64,000 nucleotides of DNA from Reyranella sp. (GCF_004297265.1 NZ_SCUT01000059.1:1-64000), one strand, 5' to 3'; shown: positions 8,832-19,295, counted from the first letter of the stretch. The notes: generated from the sequence alone by a model not told the origin. A program made the numbers and translations.

Positions 8832-9230
8832 GTGGATTTCAGCAGAACGGCCAAGGTGATGGCGTTGGCGGTCCTTGCCGAGGAGACCAGATTCGAGAGT
8901 CACGTCGACATTACGGTCGTGGCACTGATCGAAAGCCTGGCGGACTACCTCAAGGACTTCGGAGCGCAGGTTCAACGAGAAGGCAAGCTTGTCACCGCCC
9001 GGATCGGCGATCACACGCTCAAGGTCCGCGTGAACAGCCCGGAATGGTTCACACTTTACGATGGGCCAAAGCTGGCCCTCGATTGCGATGAGAATGAAAT
9101 GATGAGGGAGGTCGTCGTCTGGCTCAAGACGATCGCCCAGCCTCTGCCGGCCTCATTCGCAATGCATGGCCGGCCGAATCAAGATCTGACCCACTGGGCC
9201 GGTATTCGCTGCCCCGGCCATCTCCCGTAA
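8832..9230 (+). CDS. Conserved-looking hypothetical protein
   Basis: A 132-residue mixed alpha/beta protein containing HVDITVVALIESLADYLKDF and a basic-acidic alternation typical of a small soluble domain. The GTG start at 8832 is favoured over the TTG at 8721 in the same frame because GGGAGG lies 5 bases upstream. No signal peptide, membrane segment or known motif was found. It is convergent with the monooxygenase gene that ends at 9351. Confidence 0.6.
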   Translation: MDFSRTAKVMALAVLAEETRFESHVDITVVALIESLADYLKDFGAQVQREGKLVTARIGDHTLKVRVNSPEWFTLYDGPKLALDCDENEMMREVVVWLKTIAQPLPASFAMHGRPNQDLTHWAGIRCPGHLP

Positions 9231-9350
9231 GGGCGAAGGGAACACCGGACCAGCGGTGAGCGAGGCGATTGCCGGCCCCCGCAGTGCCTTTGCTGCCCGC
9301 TCAATCTCCACGCCGCGTGTCTGCGGGGACGATGTCGCCGCGCAAGGACG

Positions 9351-10658
9351 CTAGAACTCCAGCAGGTTGTCGCGCAGATGCTTGTGCGCATAGGCCTTGC
9401 GGGTCAGGCCCTGGCGCTGCAGCTCCGGCACCAGCCCGTCACAGACCTCCATCACGCCGCGACGGTCGATGGGCGTGTCGGAAATCAGGAAGCCGTCGCC
9501 GCCCACTTCCTCCATGACCTCGCGCATCACGCCCGCCACGTGCTCGGGCGTACCGGTGTAGTCGAGGCTGCCCTTGGCGGCGTAACCGCGCACGATCTCG
9601 CGCAGGGGCTTGCCAAGCCAGCGGGCCAGCGAGGATTGGTGGCCGTTGGTCTTCAGGTCCATCGGCAGGGTCTCGTCGAGATCGAACTTGGAGAAGTCGA
9701 TGCCGGTCAGCCGCGACATGCCGGCCAGCTGCATGTCGACATATTTCAGCGAGTCCTCCTGCTGCAGCTGGCGCCGTTCGAGCGCCGCTTCCATCGTCGT
9801 GTCGACGATCGGAGAGCACAGGAACAGGAGCTTGATGTCGTCGGGATTGCGCCCCATGGCAGCGGCGTTGGCCCGTACCTCCAGGCGGTAGGCCTTCATC
9901 TTCTCGATGTTGGCGCCTTCGGTGATGATGGTGTCGGCCCACTTCGAGGCGAACTTCTTGCCCGCCGCCGAGCCGCCCGCCTGCACGATCGGCACGCGCC
10001 CCTGGGGCGAGCGCGGCGCGTTGATGGGCCCACGCACCTTGAAGTATTTGCCCTCGTGATGGATCGGCCGGACCTTCCTGCCGTCGGCGAACATCGGTGT
10101 CTCGCGATCGAGCACGACCGCGTCCGCGTCCCAGGCTTCCCACAATTTGGTGACCACGTCGGCGAATTCGTCGGCCACCTCGTAACGCTCGTCGTGCGGA
10201 CGATGCTTTTCGTGGCCGTAGTTCTGCGCGGTGCCGTCGTTGCTGCCCGTCACGCAGTTCCAGCCGATGCGACCCTCGGTGACATGGTCCAGCGAATTGA
10301 TGAGACGCGCCGCCAGGTAGGGCGGGTATTCCGAGATCGAGAGGGTCGGCACGATGCCGAGATGGGTGGTGGCCTGCGCCAGGTACGGCACGAGGACCGG
10401 GGGGTCGAGCTTGGGAGACCCTTGGGCATATTGCAGGTAGGTGTCGTGGTTGCCCTTGTAGGTATAGGGGACGTTCGAGGAGTCCTCGATGATCATGTAG
10501 TCGAAGCAGCCGCGCTCCATCCCCTTGGCGAGGTCGATGAAGAGGTCGGGCATCATCCAGCGCTTGACGTCGGAGGCGCTGCCGGCCCACATCGAGCGCC
10601 AGTTCTTGGACGCGAAGCTCTGGCCCAGGAACCAGGCGAGATGAAACGGCTTAGGCAT
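9351..10658 (-). CDS. LLM-class flavin monooxygenase, NtaA/SnaA/DszA type (copy 1)
   Basis: A 435-residue bacterial-luciferase-like flavin monooxygenase of the NtaA (nitrilotriacetate), DszA (sulfone), SnaA group, which uses FMNH2 supplied by a separate reductase. Diagnostic stretches are HLAWFLGQSF at the N-terminus, YMIIEDSS near 55, RIGWNCVTGSN near 130 and PQGRVPIVQAGGS near 225. The length is usual for the family. It is the last gene of the minus-strand operon, its start overlapping the upstream ATPase gene by 8 bases. It is strikingly similar to the protein at 22157-23467, which ends the opposite arm. No flavin reductase is nearby, so a shared cellular reductase must serve it. The substrate is unknown; transport and hydrolase neighbours suggest an imported amide or amine. 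Confidence 0.9.
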   Translation of the reverse strand: MPKPFHLAWFLGQSFASKNWRSMWAGSASDVKRWMMPDLFIDLAKGMERGCFDYMIIEDSSNVPYTYKGNHDTYLQYAQGSPKLDPPVLVPYLAQATTHLGIVPTLSISEYPPYLAARLINSLDHVTEGRIGWNCVTGSNDGTAQNYGHEKHRPHDERYEVADEFADVVTKLWEAWDADAVVLDRETPMFADGRKVRPIHHEGKYFKVRGPINAPRSPQGRVPIVQAGGSAAGKKFASKWADTIITEGANIEKMKAYRLEVRANAAAMGRNPDDIKLLFLCSPIVDTTMEAALERRQLQQEDSLKYVDMQLAGMSRLTGIDFSKFDLDETLPMDLKTNGHQSSLARWLGKPLREIVRGYAAKGSLDYTGTPEHVAGVMREVMEEVGGDGFLISDTPIDRRGVMEVCDGLVPELQRQGLTRKAYAHKHLRDNLLEF

Positions 10659-11621
10659 GCGCGGGTACTCCTTTTAGACAGATGCATTTGGCCCAGTGAC
10701 CGCCGCCCAGCGGATATTGCGGCGGCTCGATCGCCGCGCACTCGGCGACGGCAACAGGGCAACGGGTGCGGAAGCGGCAGCCCGACGGCGGATTGGCCGG
10801 ATTGGGGAGGTCGCCCTTGAGGATGATGCGCTGGCGCTGGGACTCGATGTCGGGATCGGGCACCGGCACCGCCGACATCAGCGATTTGGTGTAGGGATGC
10901 GCGGGCGCGGTGTAGATCTCTTCCTTGCTCGCCATCTCGACGATCTTGCCGAGATACATCACCGCCACGCGGTCGCTGATGTGCCGCACGACCGAGAGAT
11001 CGTGGCTGATGAAGATGTAGGTGAGGCCGAGCCGCTCCTGCAGGTCCTGCAGCAGGTTCACGATCTGCGCCTGGATCGACACGTCGAGTGCCGACACCGG
11101 CTCGTCGCAGATGATCAGCTCGGGCTCGACGGCAAGCGCGCGGCAGATGGCCACCCGCTGCGCCTGGCCGCCGCTCAGCTCGTGCGGGTAGCGCTCGAAG
11201 AAATGGCCCGAGAGACCGACCATATCCAGCAATTCGCGGATGCGGCCGGCGCGGGCCTTGCCGCGATACAGGCCGTGGATGTCGAGCGCCTCTCCGATCA
11301 GGTCGCCGATCGGCATGCGCGGGTTGAGCGACGCGTGCGCATCCTGGAAGATGATCTGCATCTTGCGCCGCAGCCGGCGCAGGTCGCGCTTGCCGATCTG
11401 GCAAAGGTCGGTTCCGCCGAATAGGACGCGGCCCGAGGTGGCGCGCACGAGCTGCAGGATGGCATAGCCGGTCGTCGACTTGCCGCAACCCGACTCGCCC
11501 ACCAGGCCGAGCGTCTTTCCCTTCTCGACGGAGAAGGTGACGCCGTCGACCGCCTTCACCGTGCCCGGCGCGCCCGGCCGGCCGAACTGGACTTCGAGGT
11601 CCTCGATCTCGAGGAGCGTGC

Positions 11622-11625
<4 letters not shown>
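10651..11625 (-). CDS. Peptide-type ABC transporter ATPase, DppF/OppF family
   Basis: A 324-residue ATPase with Walker [10 protein letters not shown] (residues 43-51), Q-loop [12 protein letters not shown], signature ELSGGQAQR, Walker [13 protein letters not shown] and the H-loop ISHDL. The C-terminal extension has the oligopeptide-type [10 protein letters not shown] Cys cluster found in OppF/DppF. The ATG at 11625 overlaps the stop of the preceding ATPase (ATGA). Together with the next four genes it makes a complete importer. Confidence 0.93.
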
Positions 11626-12604
<979 letters not shown>

Positions 12605-12608
<4 letters not shown>

Positions 12609-13516
12609 GCGTCGGCCTTCACGCTGCGGCGCGTCCGCCAGGCGCGGGGATCGAGCGCGTCGCGCAGCCCGTCGCCCATGAAGTTGATGCTGAGGACGCA
12701 GATGGCGATGACCGAAGTCGGTGCCAGGAACATCCACGGCGCGTCGCCCAGGAAGCGCCGCGCCTCGCTCATGTCGCGGCCCCAGCTCGGTTCGGGCGGC
12801 TGGGTGCCGAAGCCCAGGAAGCTGAGCGATGCCTCGGAGACGACCGCGGCCGCGAAGACGGCGGTGAGCTGCACCACGATGGGCGAGACCATGTTGCGCA
12901 GCATATGGGAGAGCACGATGCGCAGCGGGCTGGCGCCCAGGGCGCGCGCGGCCGTGACGTAGACATCCTCGCGCACGGCGAGCGCGCTGCCGCGTATCAT
13001 GCGCGCCAGGATCGGCGCCTGCACGAGGCCCAGCGCCAGCATGACGTTCTTGATGTCGGGGCCGAGCAGCCCGACCAGCGCCACGGCGAGCAGCAGCGGC
13101 GGGAAGGTGAGGAAGGCGTCGACCAGCCGCATCAGCATGTTGTCGACCTTGCCGCCGAAGTAGCCGGAAGCGAGGCCGAGCGGGACGCCGAAGGTGAAGG
13201 CGAAGCCGACGACCAGAAGCCCGACGGCCAGCGAGGTGCGGCCGCCCCAGAGCATCCGCGAGAAGACGTCGCGGCCGAAATGGTCGGTGCCCATCGGATG
13301 CTCGAAGGACGGCGGCTTCAGCTTCATCGAGAGCTTGATCTGGATGGGGTCGTAGGGGGCGACCCACGGCGCGAAGGCCGTCGCGAGGCAGATCAGCAGC
13401 AGGATGACGAAGCCGATGGTGGCGGCGCGGTTGCGCGGGAACTGCCGCGCGGCCAGTGCCAGCGAGCCACGGAACTTGATCGGAGCAGGTGTGGGAAGGG
13501 CGGGCGCGTCGGCCAT
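12605..13516 (-). CDS. Peptide-type ABC permease, DppC family
   Basis: A 303-residue inner-membrane permease. It has the N-terminal OppC-type segment (first transmembrane helix at about residues 28-50), the GTDHFGRDVFSR motif characteristic of DppC, and an EAA loop near ARALGASPLRIVLSHMLRN. It ends GLRDALDPR, typical of the family. ATG 13516 overlaps nothing and follows the partner permease stop by 2 bases. It forms the channel with the DppB-type protein. Confidence 0.93.
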
Positions 13517-13518
13517 GC

Positions 13519-14469
13519 TCAGTACCGGATGCGCGGGTCGAGCAGCGCGTACATCATGTCCGCGAGGATGTTCATGACCAGGAAGAAGACGGCGATCACG
13601 AGGGTGAAGCCCTGGATCACGGGAAAGTCGCGGTTGATCACGGCGTTCAGCACCGCCGAACCCATGCCCGGCACCGCGAAGATGTATTCGATCGTGACCT
13701 GGACGCCGATCATGTAGCCGAACTGCACCGCCGCCATGGTGACGAAGGGGATCATCGCGTTCTTGAGCGCATGGATGATCACGATGTTGGCCGGCAGCAG
13801 GCCCTTGGCCCGCGCGGTGCGCATATAGTCCTGAGACAGCACGTCGATCATGCTGGAGCGCAGCAGGCGGGTCAGCATCGCGGTCTGCAGCGAACCCAGC
13901 GCGATGGCCGGAATGATGAACGGGCTGTAGTGCTTCCAGAACCCGCCGGCTTCGGCTTCCGACGAGCCGATGCCGGTGATTGGCAGCCAGTCGAGCCTGA
14001 TCGAGAAGACGTAGATCAGGATCAGCGCCAGGCCGAAATTCGGCACGGCGAAGCCCAGCACCGTATAGCCGGTACAGAGATAGTCGATCCAGCTGTTGCG
14101 CCGCAGCGCCGCGATCACGCCGAGCGGGATCGAGACCAGCAGCGCGAACAGCATGCCGGCGCTGGCGAGCTGCAGGCTGATCGGCAGGCGCTCCGCGATC
14201 AGGGTCGTCACGCGATCGTTGAGTCGCATCGAGCGGCCGAGGTCGCCGGTCAGGACCTTGGCGATCCACAACCCGTACTGCTCGGGCAGCGAGCGGTCGA
14301 GGTTGAACTCCTCGCGCATCGCCTTCGCCGCCTCGGGCGAGGTCTGCATGCCGAGCATGATCGTCACCGGATCGCCCGGCGTCGCGCGCGTGATGGCGAA
14401 GGTCATCAGCGACACGACGAGGAGAACAAGCGGCACCTGGATGAGGCGCCGCCCGAGATAGGACCACAT
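13519..14469 (-). CDS. Peptide-type ABC permease, DppB family
   Basis: A 316-residue membrane protein starting MWSYLGRRLIQ with transmembrane helix 1 at residues 9-29, followed by the conserved APGDP-like TPGDP segment. It also has the EAA loop (DYMRTARAKGL) and the terminal YALLDPRIRY motif of DppB. ATG at 14469. It lies 34 bases downstream of the binding-protein gene. Confidence 0.93.
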   Translation of the reverse strand: MWSYLGRRLIQVPLVLLVVSLMTFAITRATPGDPVTIMLGMQTSPEAAKAMREEFNLDRSLPEQYGLWIAKVLTGDLGRSMRLNDRVTTLIAERLPISLQLASAGMLFALLVSIPLGVIAALRRNSWIDYLCTGYTVLGFAVPNFGLALILIYVFSIRLDWLPITGIGSSEAEAGGFWKHYSPFIIPAIALGSLQTAMLTRLLRSSMIDVLSQDYMRTARAKGLLPANIVIIHALKNAMIPFVTMAAVQFGYMIGVQVTIEYIFAVPGMGSAVLNAVINRDFPVIQGFTLVIAVFFLVMNILADMMYALLDPRIRY

Positions 14470-14503
14470 TGGCCGATCTATCCTTCAGCGCGAATGAGGC
14501 CGC

Positions 14504-16063
14504 TCATGACCAGAATACGGTGTCGAGCTTTTCGGTGTATTCCTGTGGCGCCGGCTCGAAGCCCTGGATCTTGCTGTTGTAGATCTGGATGTTGTTCGTG
14601 TTGCAGTGATAGATGATCGGGCATTCCTCGAGCGTCCTGTCGACGATCTTGTGGTACAGGGCCTCGCGCTTGGCCGGGTCGAGCTCGCTGCGCGCGCCGT
14701 CGAGCATCGCGTCCATCGCCGGCACGTTGTAGCCCGATGCATTGCCCTGGCCGTGCAGGAACCACCACGACGTCGCGTCGGGATCGGGCGCGACCAGGGT
14801 GATGTCCTCGAGATGCTGGTCGAATTTCTTGTTGAGCCACAGGCTGTTGAAGCCGCCCATGTCCATGTTCTTGATCTTGTAGGTGATGCCGATCTGGCTG
14901 ACCATCGCGGCGACGAGCTCGAGTTCCTTGCGCAGCCAGTCCTTGTCCGAGGTGATGACCTCGACCTCGTAGCCCTTCACCCCGGCCTGGGCCATCAGCT
15001 CCTTCGCCTTCTTGAGATCGCCGTTCTTCGGATACTTCAGCATCGGCTGGCGGTGGCCCATGTAGCCGGCGGGGATCTGGTTGTCGGTCGCGATTGCCTC
15101 GCCGTAGTAGATCTCGTTGACGATCGCCTCGCGGTCGATCGCGTAGGAGATCGCCTGGCGTACCAGCTTGTTGTGGAACGGCGCGTCCGGCTTGCCGCTC
15201 TTGAGATTGAACTGCTGGTAGTCCCACGCCCAGCCCGGCGTCGATTTCACCGTGTACCTGCTGTCCTTGCGCAGGGCCTTCATGTCCTTCGGGTCGGGAT
15301 GCGTCACGAAATCGAGCTCTCCCTTCTGCAGGGCCTGCAGGCGGGTGGTCGAATCGGGGATCGCGCGATAGACGACCCGGTCGAGCTTGGGGAAGCCCGG
15401 GCGCCAGTACTCGGGATGCCGGGCGAGCACGATCTCCGTGCCCTTCTTGCTCTCGATCTGGAACGGACCGTTGCCGACGGGCGTGGCGCTGTAGGCGTCG
15501 TTGCCCATCTCCTTGTGCGCCTTTGCCGAGATGATCGTGCCGCCGTAACCCATGGTGATGCCCGGGAAGGCGCCGAACGGCATCTTGGTCTTCACCTCGA
15601 CGACATACTTGCCGTCGGCCTTCACCGACGCGATCGGGAACAGTGAGGTTCCCATCTGGAAGCTCTTCGACGAGATGTGGAAGTTATACGTGTATTCCAC
15701 GTCCTCGGCGGTGAATTCGCCGAAGCCCTTCTGCCACTTCACGCCCTCGCGGACCTTGATGCGCCAGGTCAGCGGATCGGGATTGGTCCACTCCAGCGCC
15801 ATGTTCGGCATGATGGAGCGGTCCTTGAAGTTGATCGTCACCAACCCGTCGAACACGTTGTACATCACCAGGCTTCCCTGGATGTCAGAGCGGATCACGG
15901 GGCTGAGATTTCCGAACTCGCCGCCCCACGTGCCGACACGCAGGTCGCGCTTTCCCTGGGCGATCGCCGGCGCGCCCAGCAGGAGTCCCGTACCCAGCGC
16001 TCCAGCGCCGAAACCGCGCCGCGTGATGCCTCGACCGCCTGTCGTCCGGAACTCTTTGCTCAT
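14504..16063 (-). CDS. Family-5 periplasmic substrate-binding protein, DppA type, Tat-type signal
   Basis: A 519-residue extracellular binding protein. The N-terminus contains ITRRGFG followed by a weakly hydrophobic stretch ending APAIAQG, which looks like a twin-arginine (Tat) signal. The mature part shows family-5 landmarks: YNVFDGLV, LTWRIKVREGVKWQ, and a PVGNGPFQIES segment near residue 200. It feeds the permease/ATPase genes immediately downstream. Ligand cannot be read from sequence; family members bind peptides, opines, nickel or glutathione, among others. The position directly after two DUF4392 genes suggests the ligand is the substrate of the cluster. Confidence 0.92.
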   Translation of the reverse strand: MSKEFRTTGGRGITRRGFGAGALGTGLLLGAPAIAQGKRDLRVGTWGGEFGNLSPVIRSDIQGSLVMYNVFDGLVTINFKDRSIMPNMALEWTNPDPLTWRIKVREGVKWQKGFGEFTAEDVEYTYNFHISSKSFQMGTSLFPIASVKADGKYVVEVKTKMPFGAFPGITMGYGGTIISAKAHKEMGNDAYSATPVGNGPFQIESKKGTEIVLARHPEYWRPGFPKLDRVVYRAIPDSTTRLQALQKGELDFVTHPDPKDMKALRKDSRYTVKSTPGWAWDYQQFNLKSGKPDAPFHNKLVRQAISYAIDREAIVNEIYYGEAIATDNQIPAGYMGHRQPMLKYPKNGDLKKAKELMAQAGVKGYEVEVITSDKDWLRKELELVAAMVSQIGITYKIKNMDMGGFNSLWLNKKFDQHLEDITLVAPDPDATSWWFLHGQGNASGYNVPAMDAMLDGARSELDPAKREALYHKIVDRTLEECPIIYHCNTNNIQIYNSKIQGFEPAPQEYTEKLDTVFWS

Positions 16064-16079
16064 CGCCGTCTCCTTTGGA

Positions 16080-17108
16080 TCAGAAACCTCTGTCGTATTC
16101 CTTCAGCCCGTTTTCGATGATCTGGTGCAGCACCGTGATCAAAGCGGCCTGTAATTTGTCGGACGTGCCGTCGACGTAGGGAATGAGCCTGGAGTAAGCC
16201 CCGTCCATCGCACCGCCGGCGACGCTCGCCTGTACGATCCGAAGTTCCGTCGCCTCGTCGTGCAGGATCTCGCGATCTCCCAGATGACCCGCGAGCGCTG
16301 CCGCGATGCCATAGGCGCCCCAGTTCGACACCGCGGCGAAGACCAGCACGTCACATTCAGTAACCGTGCCAACCCCGCCATGGCAGGGACAGCCGCAGTC
16401 CTTGCCGAAGGGCTGGATCTCGGCCACCGCCTCCTTGATGAGGCCGCAGCCGATCTCGTTGCCGCCGTCGCCGATGCCGATCGTGGCAATGCCCGCCGTC
16501 TTTGCGTGCTCCGCCAGATGGTAAGCGCTGGCGATCTTGTCCGGCGTGCGCGGCGTGCCCATGATCGAGTGGTAGATGCCCTTCGTGTTGGGGCCGACCT
16601 TCTCGATGAAAACCATTGCGGCGGGCTTGTACTTCTCGATCAGCGCGGCGGCGGCGTTCTTGCCCTCGGCATCGCCGAGCGGAAAGTTGATCGCCATGGC
16701 GCAGGAGCGGCGCTGCTTGAACAACGCTTCGTCGTAGACGGCGAGGCCGGCCGCTTCGGTCGATTTGATCACCGCCGGCATGTTGCGCTCTTCGCTGATC
16801 AGGATCGGCTTGCCGCCCAGGCCGAACTCGATCGCGCGCGCGATCGCCGCCGCACCCGGCGGGCCGTCGGTTTCGCCCGCGGGCAGGCCGGGCGGCGTAC
16901 CCGCGCCGGTGACGACGAATACGTTATCGCCGGGCTTGACCTTCTCTTTCAGAAGCTTCGCCGCCAGCCAGGTCAGCGGCTTCTTCTGCTTCTTTCGGGC
17001 GGCCTCGTAGAGCGGATAGGTCACGCCGCGCGGCAGGCCGGCACGGAAGCGCATCTCGATGTTGATGGCGCGGTCGATCGAATCGCCGACGATCTCGTCG
17101 ATAGCCAT
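16080..17108 (-). CDS. DUF4392 (D-glutamate-cyclase-like) protein, copy 1
   Basis: A 342-residue cytoplasmic protein with the family landmarks VVTGAGTPPGLPAGETDGPPGA near residue 65 and GIGDGGNEIGCG near 225. The latter closely matches the motif of the D-glutamate cyclase C-terminal domain (PF14336; DGLUCY converts D-glutamate to 5-oxo-D-proline). A Cys-rich GKDCGCPCHGG loop follows. ATG 17108 is preceded by AGGGGA. It follows its paralog by 35 bases and precedes the binding protein by 16. Cyclase activity on D-glutamate itself is not shown; lactam-type chemistry on a related substrate is an inference. Confidence 0.82.
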   Translation of the reverse strand: MAIDEIVGDSIDRAINIEMRFRAGLPRGVTYPLYEAARKKQKKPLTWLAAKLLKEKVKPGDNVFVVTGAGTPPGLPAGETDGPPGAAAIARAIEFGLGGKPILISEERNMPAVIKSTEAAGLAVYDEALFKQRRSCAMAINFPLGDAEGKNAAAALIEKYKPAAMVFIEKVGPNTKGIYHSIMGTPRTPDKIASAYHLAEHAKTAGIATIGIGDGGNEIGCGLIKEAVAEIQPFGKDCGCPCHGGVGTVTECDVLVFAAVSNWGAYGIAAALAGHLGDREILHDEATELRIVQASVAGGAMDGAYSRLIPYVDGTSDKLQAALITVLHQIIENGLKEYDRGF

Positions 17109-17143
17109 GATTTTCCCCTGCAAGGTCTGTCTGAAGTTGTCGG

Positions 17144-18163
17144 TCAGTGGGTGAGGCCGGCATCGGGCGGCTCGAGGTTCTTGCGCACGATGTTGGACAG
17201 GAACTGCATGCAGGCCATCGACGTCTCGCCGTCGAGACCGTCGACGAGGAATTCCGTCGTGCAATACATCGCCTCGAGGCCGCCAGCGTCGAGGCAGGCC
17301 TGCACAATGCGCTTTTCCATATCCGGCGAATGGATGAGCTGCGGTTTCTTCAGGAGATAGGCGAGGCAAGCCTCGATGCCGTAGCAGCCCCAGTTCGACA
17401 TCATCGCCGGGATCACGACGTCGGTCTTCACGACGGTGGCGAGCGCCTTGCCCCTGGGCATGGTCTCCACGACCGTGTCGTAGATCGTGCCGAAACCCAG
17501 CTCGTTTCCGTGATCGCCGATGCCGACCGAGAAGATCCTGCGCTTGTTGGCTTCGGTGACGACGCCGCCAATATCGATGCAGCCGTGGAATTTGGACTCC
17601 GGGCCGGTGAGCGGCAGGCCGGTCGCGGTATGCACGTTACCGTCGGCCCCGGCACCGAGGCGCTCGGCGGAGACGACCGCCTTGGGCTGGTACTTCGCGT
17701 AGATCCCGGCGATCCACGCGTCGATCTTCGACTGGTCTTCCGGCGCGTTCTCGATGGCGGCACCGAGATGACGGTCGCGCGCCTGCTCGAACGGCTTCAC
17801 CATCAGGCCGGCGGCTTCGCTGGACGCGACGATCGGATCGGCGTGGCAGGCCTCGTTCACGAAGACCGGAACGGCGCCCAGTCCGCGGTAGAGGATGCGC
17901 GCGAGGGACGCGGCACCCGGTGGCCCGTCGCTCTCGCCCTTGGGCATGGTGGGCTCGTATCCCGCGCCGGTCATGATGAAGACGACGTCGCCCTTGCCGA
18001 GTACCTTCTGCAGGCCTTTGGCCGCCGTCATCGTGACCGGCTTGTCGCCCGCGACCTTGCGTGCCGCGAGGTACATCGGCAGCAGGATGCCGTGCGGCAT
18101 GCCGTGGTTCTTGGCCTCGATCGTGATCAATCTGTCGACGGCTTCGCCTACCATGTCGAGCAT
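17144..18163 (-). CDS. DUF4392 (D-glutamate-cyclase-like) protein, copy 2
   Basis: A 339-residue paralog of the next gene, with the same layout: IMTGAGYEPTMPKGESDGPPGA near 60 and GIGDHGNELGFG near 215. The canonical GDGGNEIG motif is altered to GDHGNELG, and the Cys-rich loop is missing. ATG 18163 is preceded by GGGAGA, whereas the longer open frame to 18235 has no good ribosome site. First gene of the eight-gene minus arm. Two diverged neighbours suggest a heteromer or two related substrates or stereoisomers. Confidence 0.82.
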   Translation of the reverse strand: MLDMVGEAVDRLITIEAKNHGMPHGILLPMYLAARKVAGDKPVTMTAAKGLQKVLGKGDVVFIMTGAGYEPTMPKGESDGPPGAASLARILYRGLGAVPVFVNEACHADPIVASSEAAGLMVKPFEQARDRHLGAAIENAPEDQSKIDAWIAGIYAKYQPKAVVSAERLGAGADGNVHTATGLPLTGPESKFHGCIDIGGVVTEANKRRIFSVGIGDHGNELGFGTIYDTVVETMPRGKALATVVKTDVVIPAMMSNWGCYGIEACLAYLLKKPQLIHSPDMEKRIVQACLDAGGLEAMYCTTEFLVDGLDGETSMACMQFLSNIVRKNLEPPDAGLTH

Positions 18164-18256
18164 CGCGATCTCCCTTCGTCCCAAGCGACAGGTTGTTCGG
18201 CGGTGAATTGGGCGCTTCGGCAGGTGATCGGACAAGCGCCATTTCGGCGTTGAAGC

Positions 18257-18273
18257 GATGCCAGACAGGCATC
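18257..18273. promoter_or_regulatory. Palindromic LysR-type operator
   Basis: GATGCC-AGACA-GGCATC, a perfect 6-bp inverted repeat that satisfies the LysR T-N11-A rule (T18259 to A18271). It is in the 136-bp gap between the divergent DUF4392 and LysR genes. A weaker CGCC-N5-GGCG palindrome is at 18237-18249. Binding by the adjacent LysR protein is inferred. Confidence 0.6.
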
Positions 18274-18299
18274 AGTCTTGGGGCAGGAGAGACTACAAA

Positions 18300-19295
18300 A
18301 TGATCAATCAGCCCCTGCGTTATTTCTCCGCGATTGCGCGGCTCGGATCGATCCGCGAGGCAGCGGAGGAACTGAACATTGCTCAGTCCGCGCTCAGCCG
18401 CCAGATCCAGAAGCTTGAGGAAGACTTCGGCGTTCCGCTGTTCCAGCGCCATGCGCGTGGCGTGAAGCTCACCTCGGCGGGCGAGATATTCCTGCGCCAT
18501 GCCCAGACCAACCTGCGCCAAATCGAGCGCGTGCGTTCGGAGATCGACGCGTTGAAAGGGCTGCGGCGCGGTACCGTCAGCATCCGCTCGATCGAAGCGT
18601 TGGTGCCGCACCTGCTGCCGCACGCTGTCAGCCGCTTCAGCGAGCGTTATCCCGGCATCCGCTTCGAGGTCACGATCGACGGTTCCGACCAGGTGGTGGC
18701 CGCCGTTCGCGAGGGCCGTACCGACATCGGCCTCGCCTTCTATCCGCCGGCCGAAGCCGAGCTGGAGACCGCATTCAAGATGCGTGAGCCCCTGGTGGCG
18801 ACGATGTCGGTCCGTCATCCCCTTGCCGGCCGACCGAAAGTCTCGCTGGCCGACTGCGCGGCCTATCCCGTTGCGTTGCCGATGAAGAATACCGGAAGCC
18901 GCATTCTAATCGATGTTGCCTGCAAGTCGGCCGGCATCCACATAGCGCCGACCCTGGAGACCAATTCGATCCAGCTGCGTATCGAATTCGTCAAGGTCAA
19001 TCATGGCATTACCTTCCTCTCGCGCCTCTCTGCCTGGGACAGCCTGCACGCGGGTCAACTGGTTGCCGTGCCGCTTCGCGACCGGCTGGTGAACAACGCC
19101 TCCATCGATGCGATCACCCATTCTTCGCGCCAGCTGCCATTGGCGGCGGAAGAGTTCCTCCGATTTCTGCAAGGTGAGTTCGAGAACCTGCATGAACGGG
19201 CCTACGCGTCGTCGAAGCGGGAAGCTGTGGCACGTTCCATGCGTGCGACGGACAAGGCATCGGCCCAGAGATTCACGGGAGACAGACGCTCATGA
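18300..19295 (+). CDS. LysR-family transcriptional regulator
   Basis: A 331-residue LTTR. The N-terminal winged HTH reads FSAIARLGSIREAAEELNIAQSALSRQIQKLE, followed by the usual effector-binding domain (RGTVSIRSIEALVPHLLP onward). ATG 18300 has GGAGAG about 10 bases upstream; an ATG 42 bases earlier has no ribosome site. The TGA stop overlaps the first DUF1028 start (ATGA), so the regulator is co-transcribed with the plus arm and, being divergent from the minus arm, probably controls both. The effector is unknown. Confidence 0.93.
   Translation: MINQPLRYFSAIARLGSIREAAEELNIAQSALSRQIQKLEEDFGVPLFQRHARGVKLTSAGEIFLRHAQTNLRQIERVRSEIDALKGLRRGTVSIRSIEALVPHLLPHAVSRFSERYPGIRFEVTIDGSDQVVAAVREGRTDIGLAFYPPAEAELETAFKMREPLVATMSVRHPLAGRPKVSLADCAAYPVALPMKNTGSRILIDVACKSAGIHIAPTLETNSIQLRIEFVKVNHGITFLSRLSAWDSLHAGQLVAVPLRDRLVNNASIDAITHSSRQLPLAAEEFLRFLQGEFENLHERAYASSKREAVARSMRATDKASAQRFTGDRRS

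Noticed and set aside
9378-10820. 480-codon frame antisense to the first monooxygenase
   Set aside because: Same pattern of mirror coding in G+C-rich DNA; the minus-strand protein is a full-length known family.
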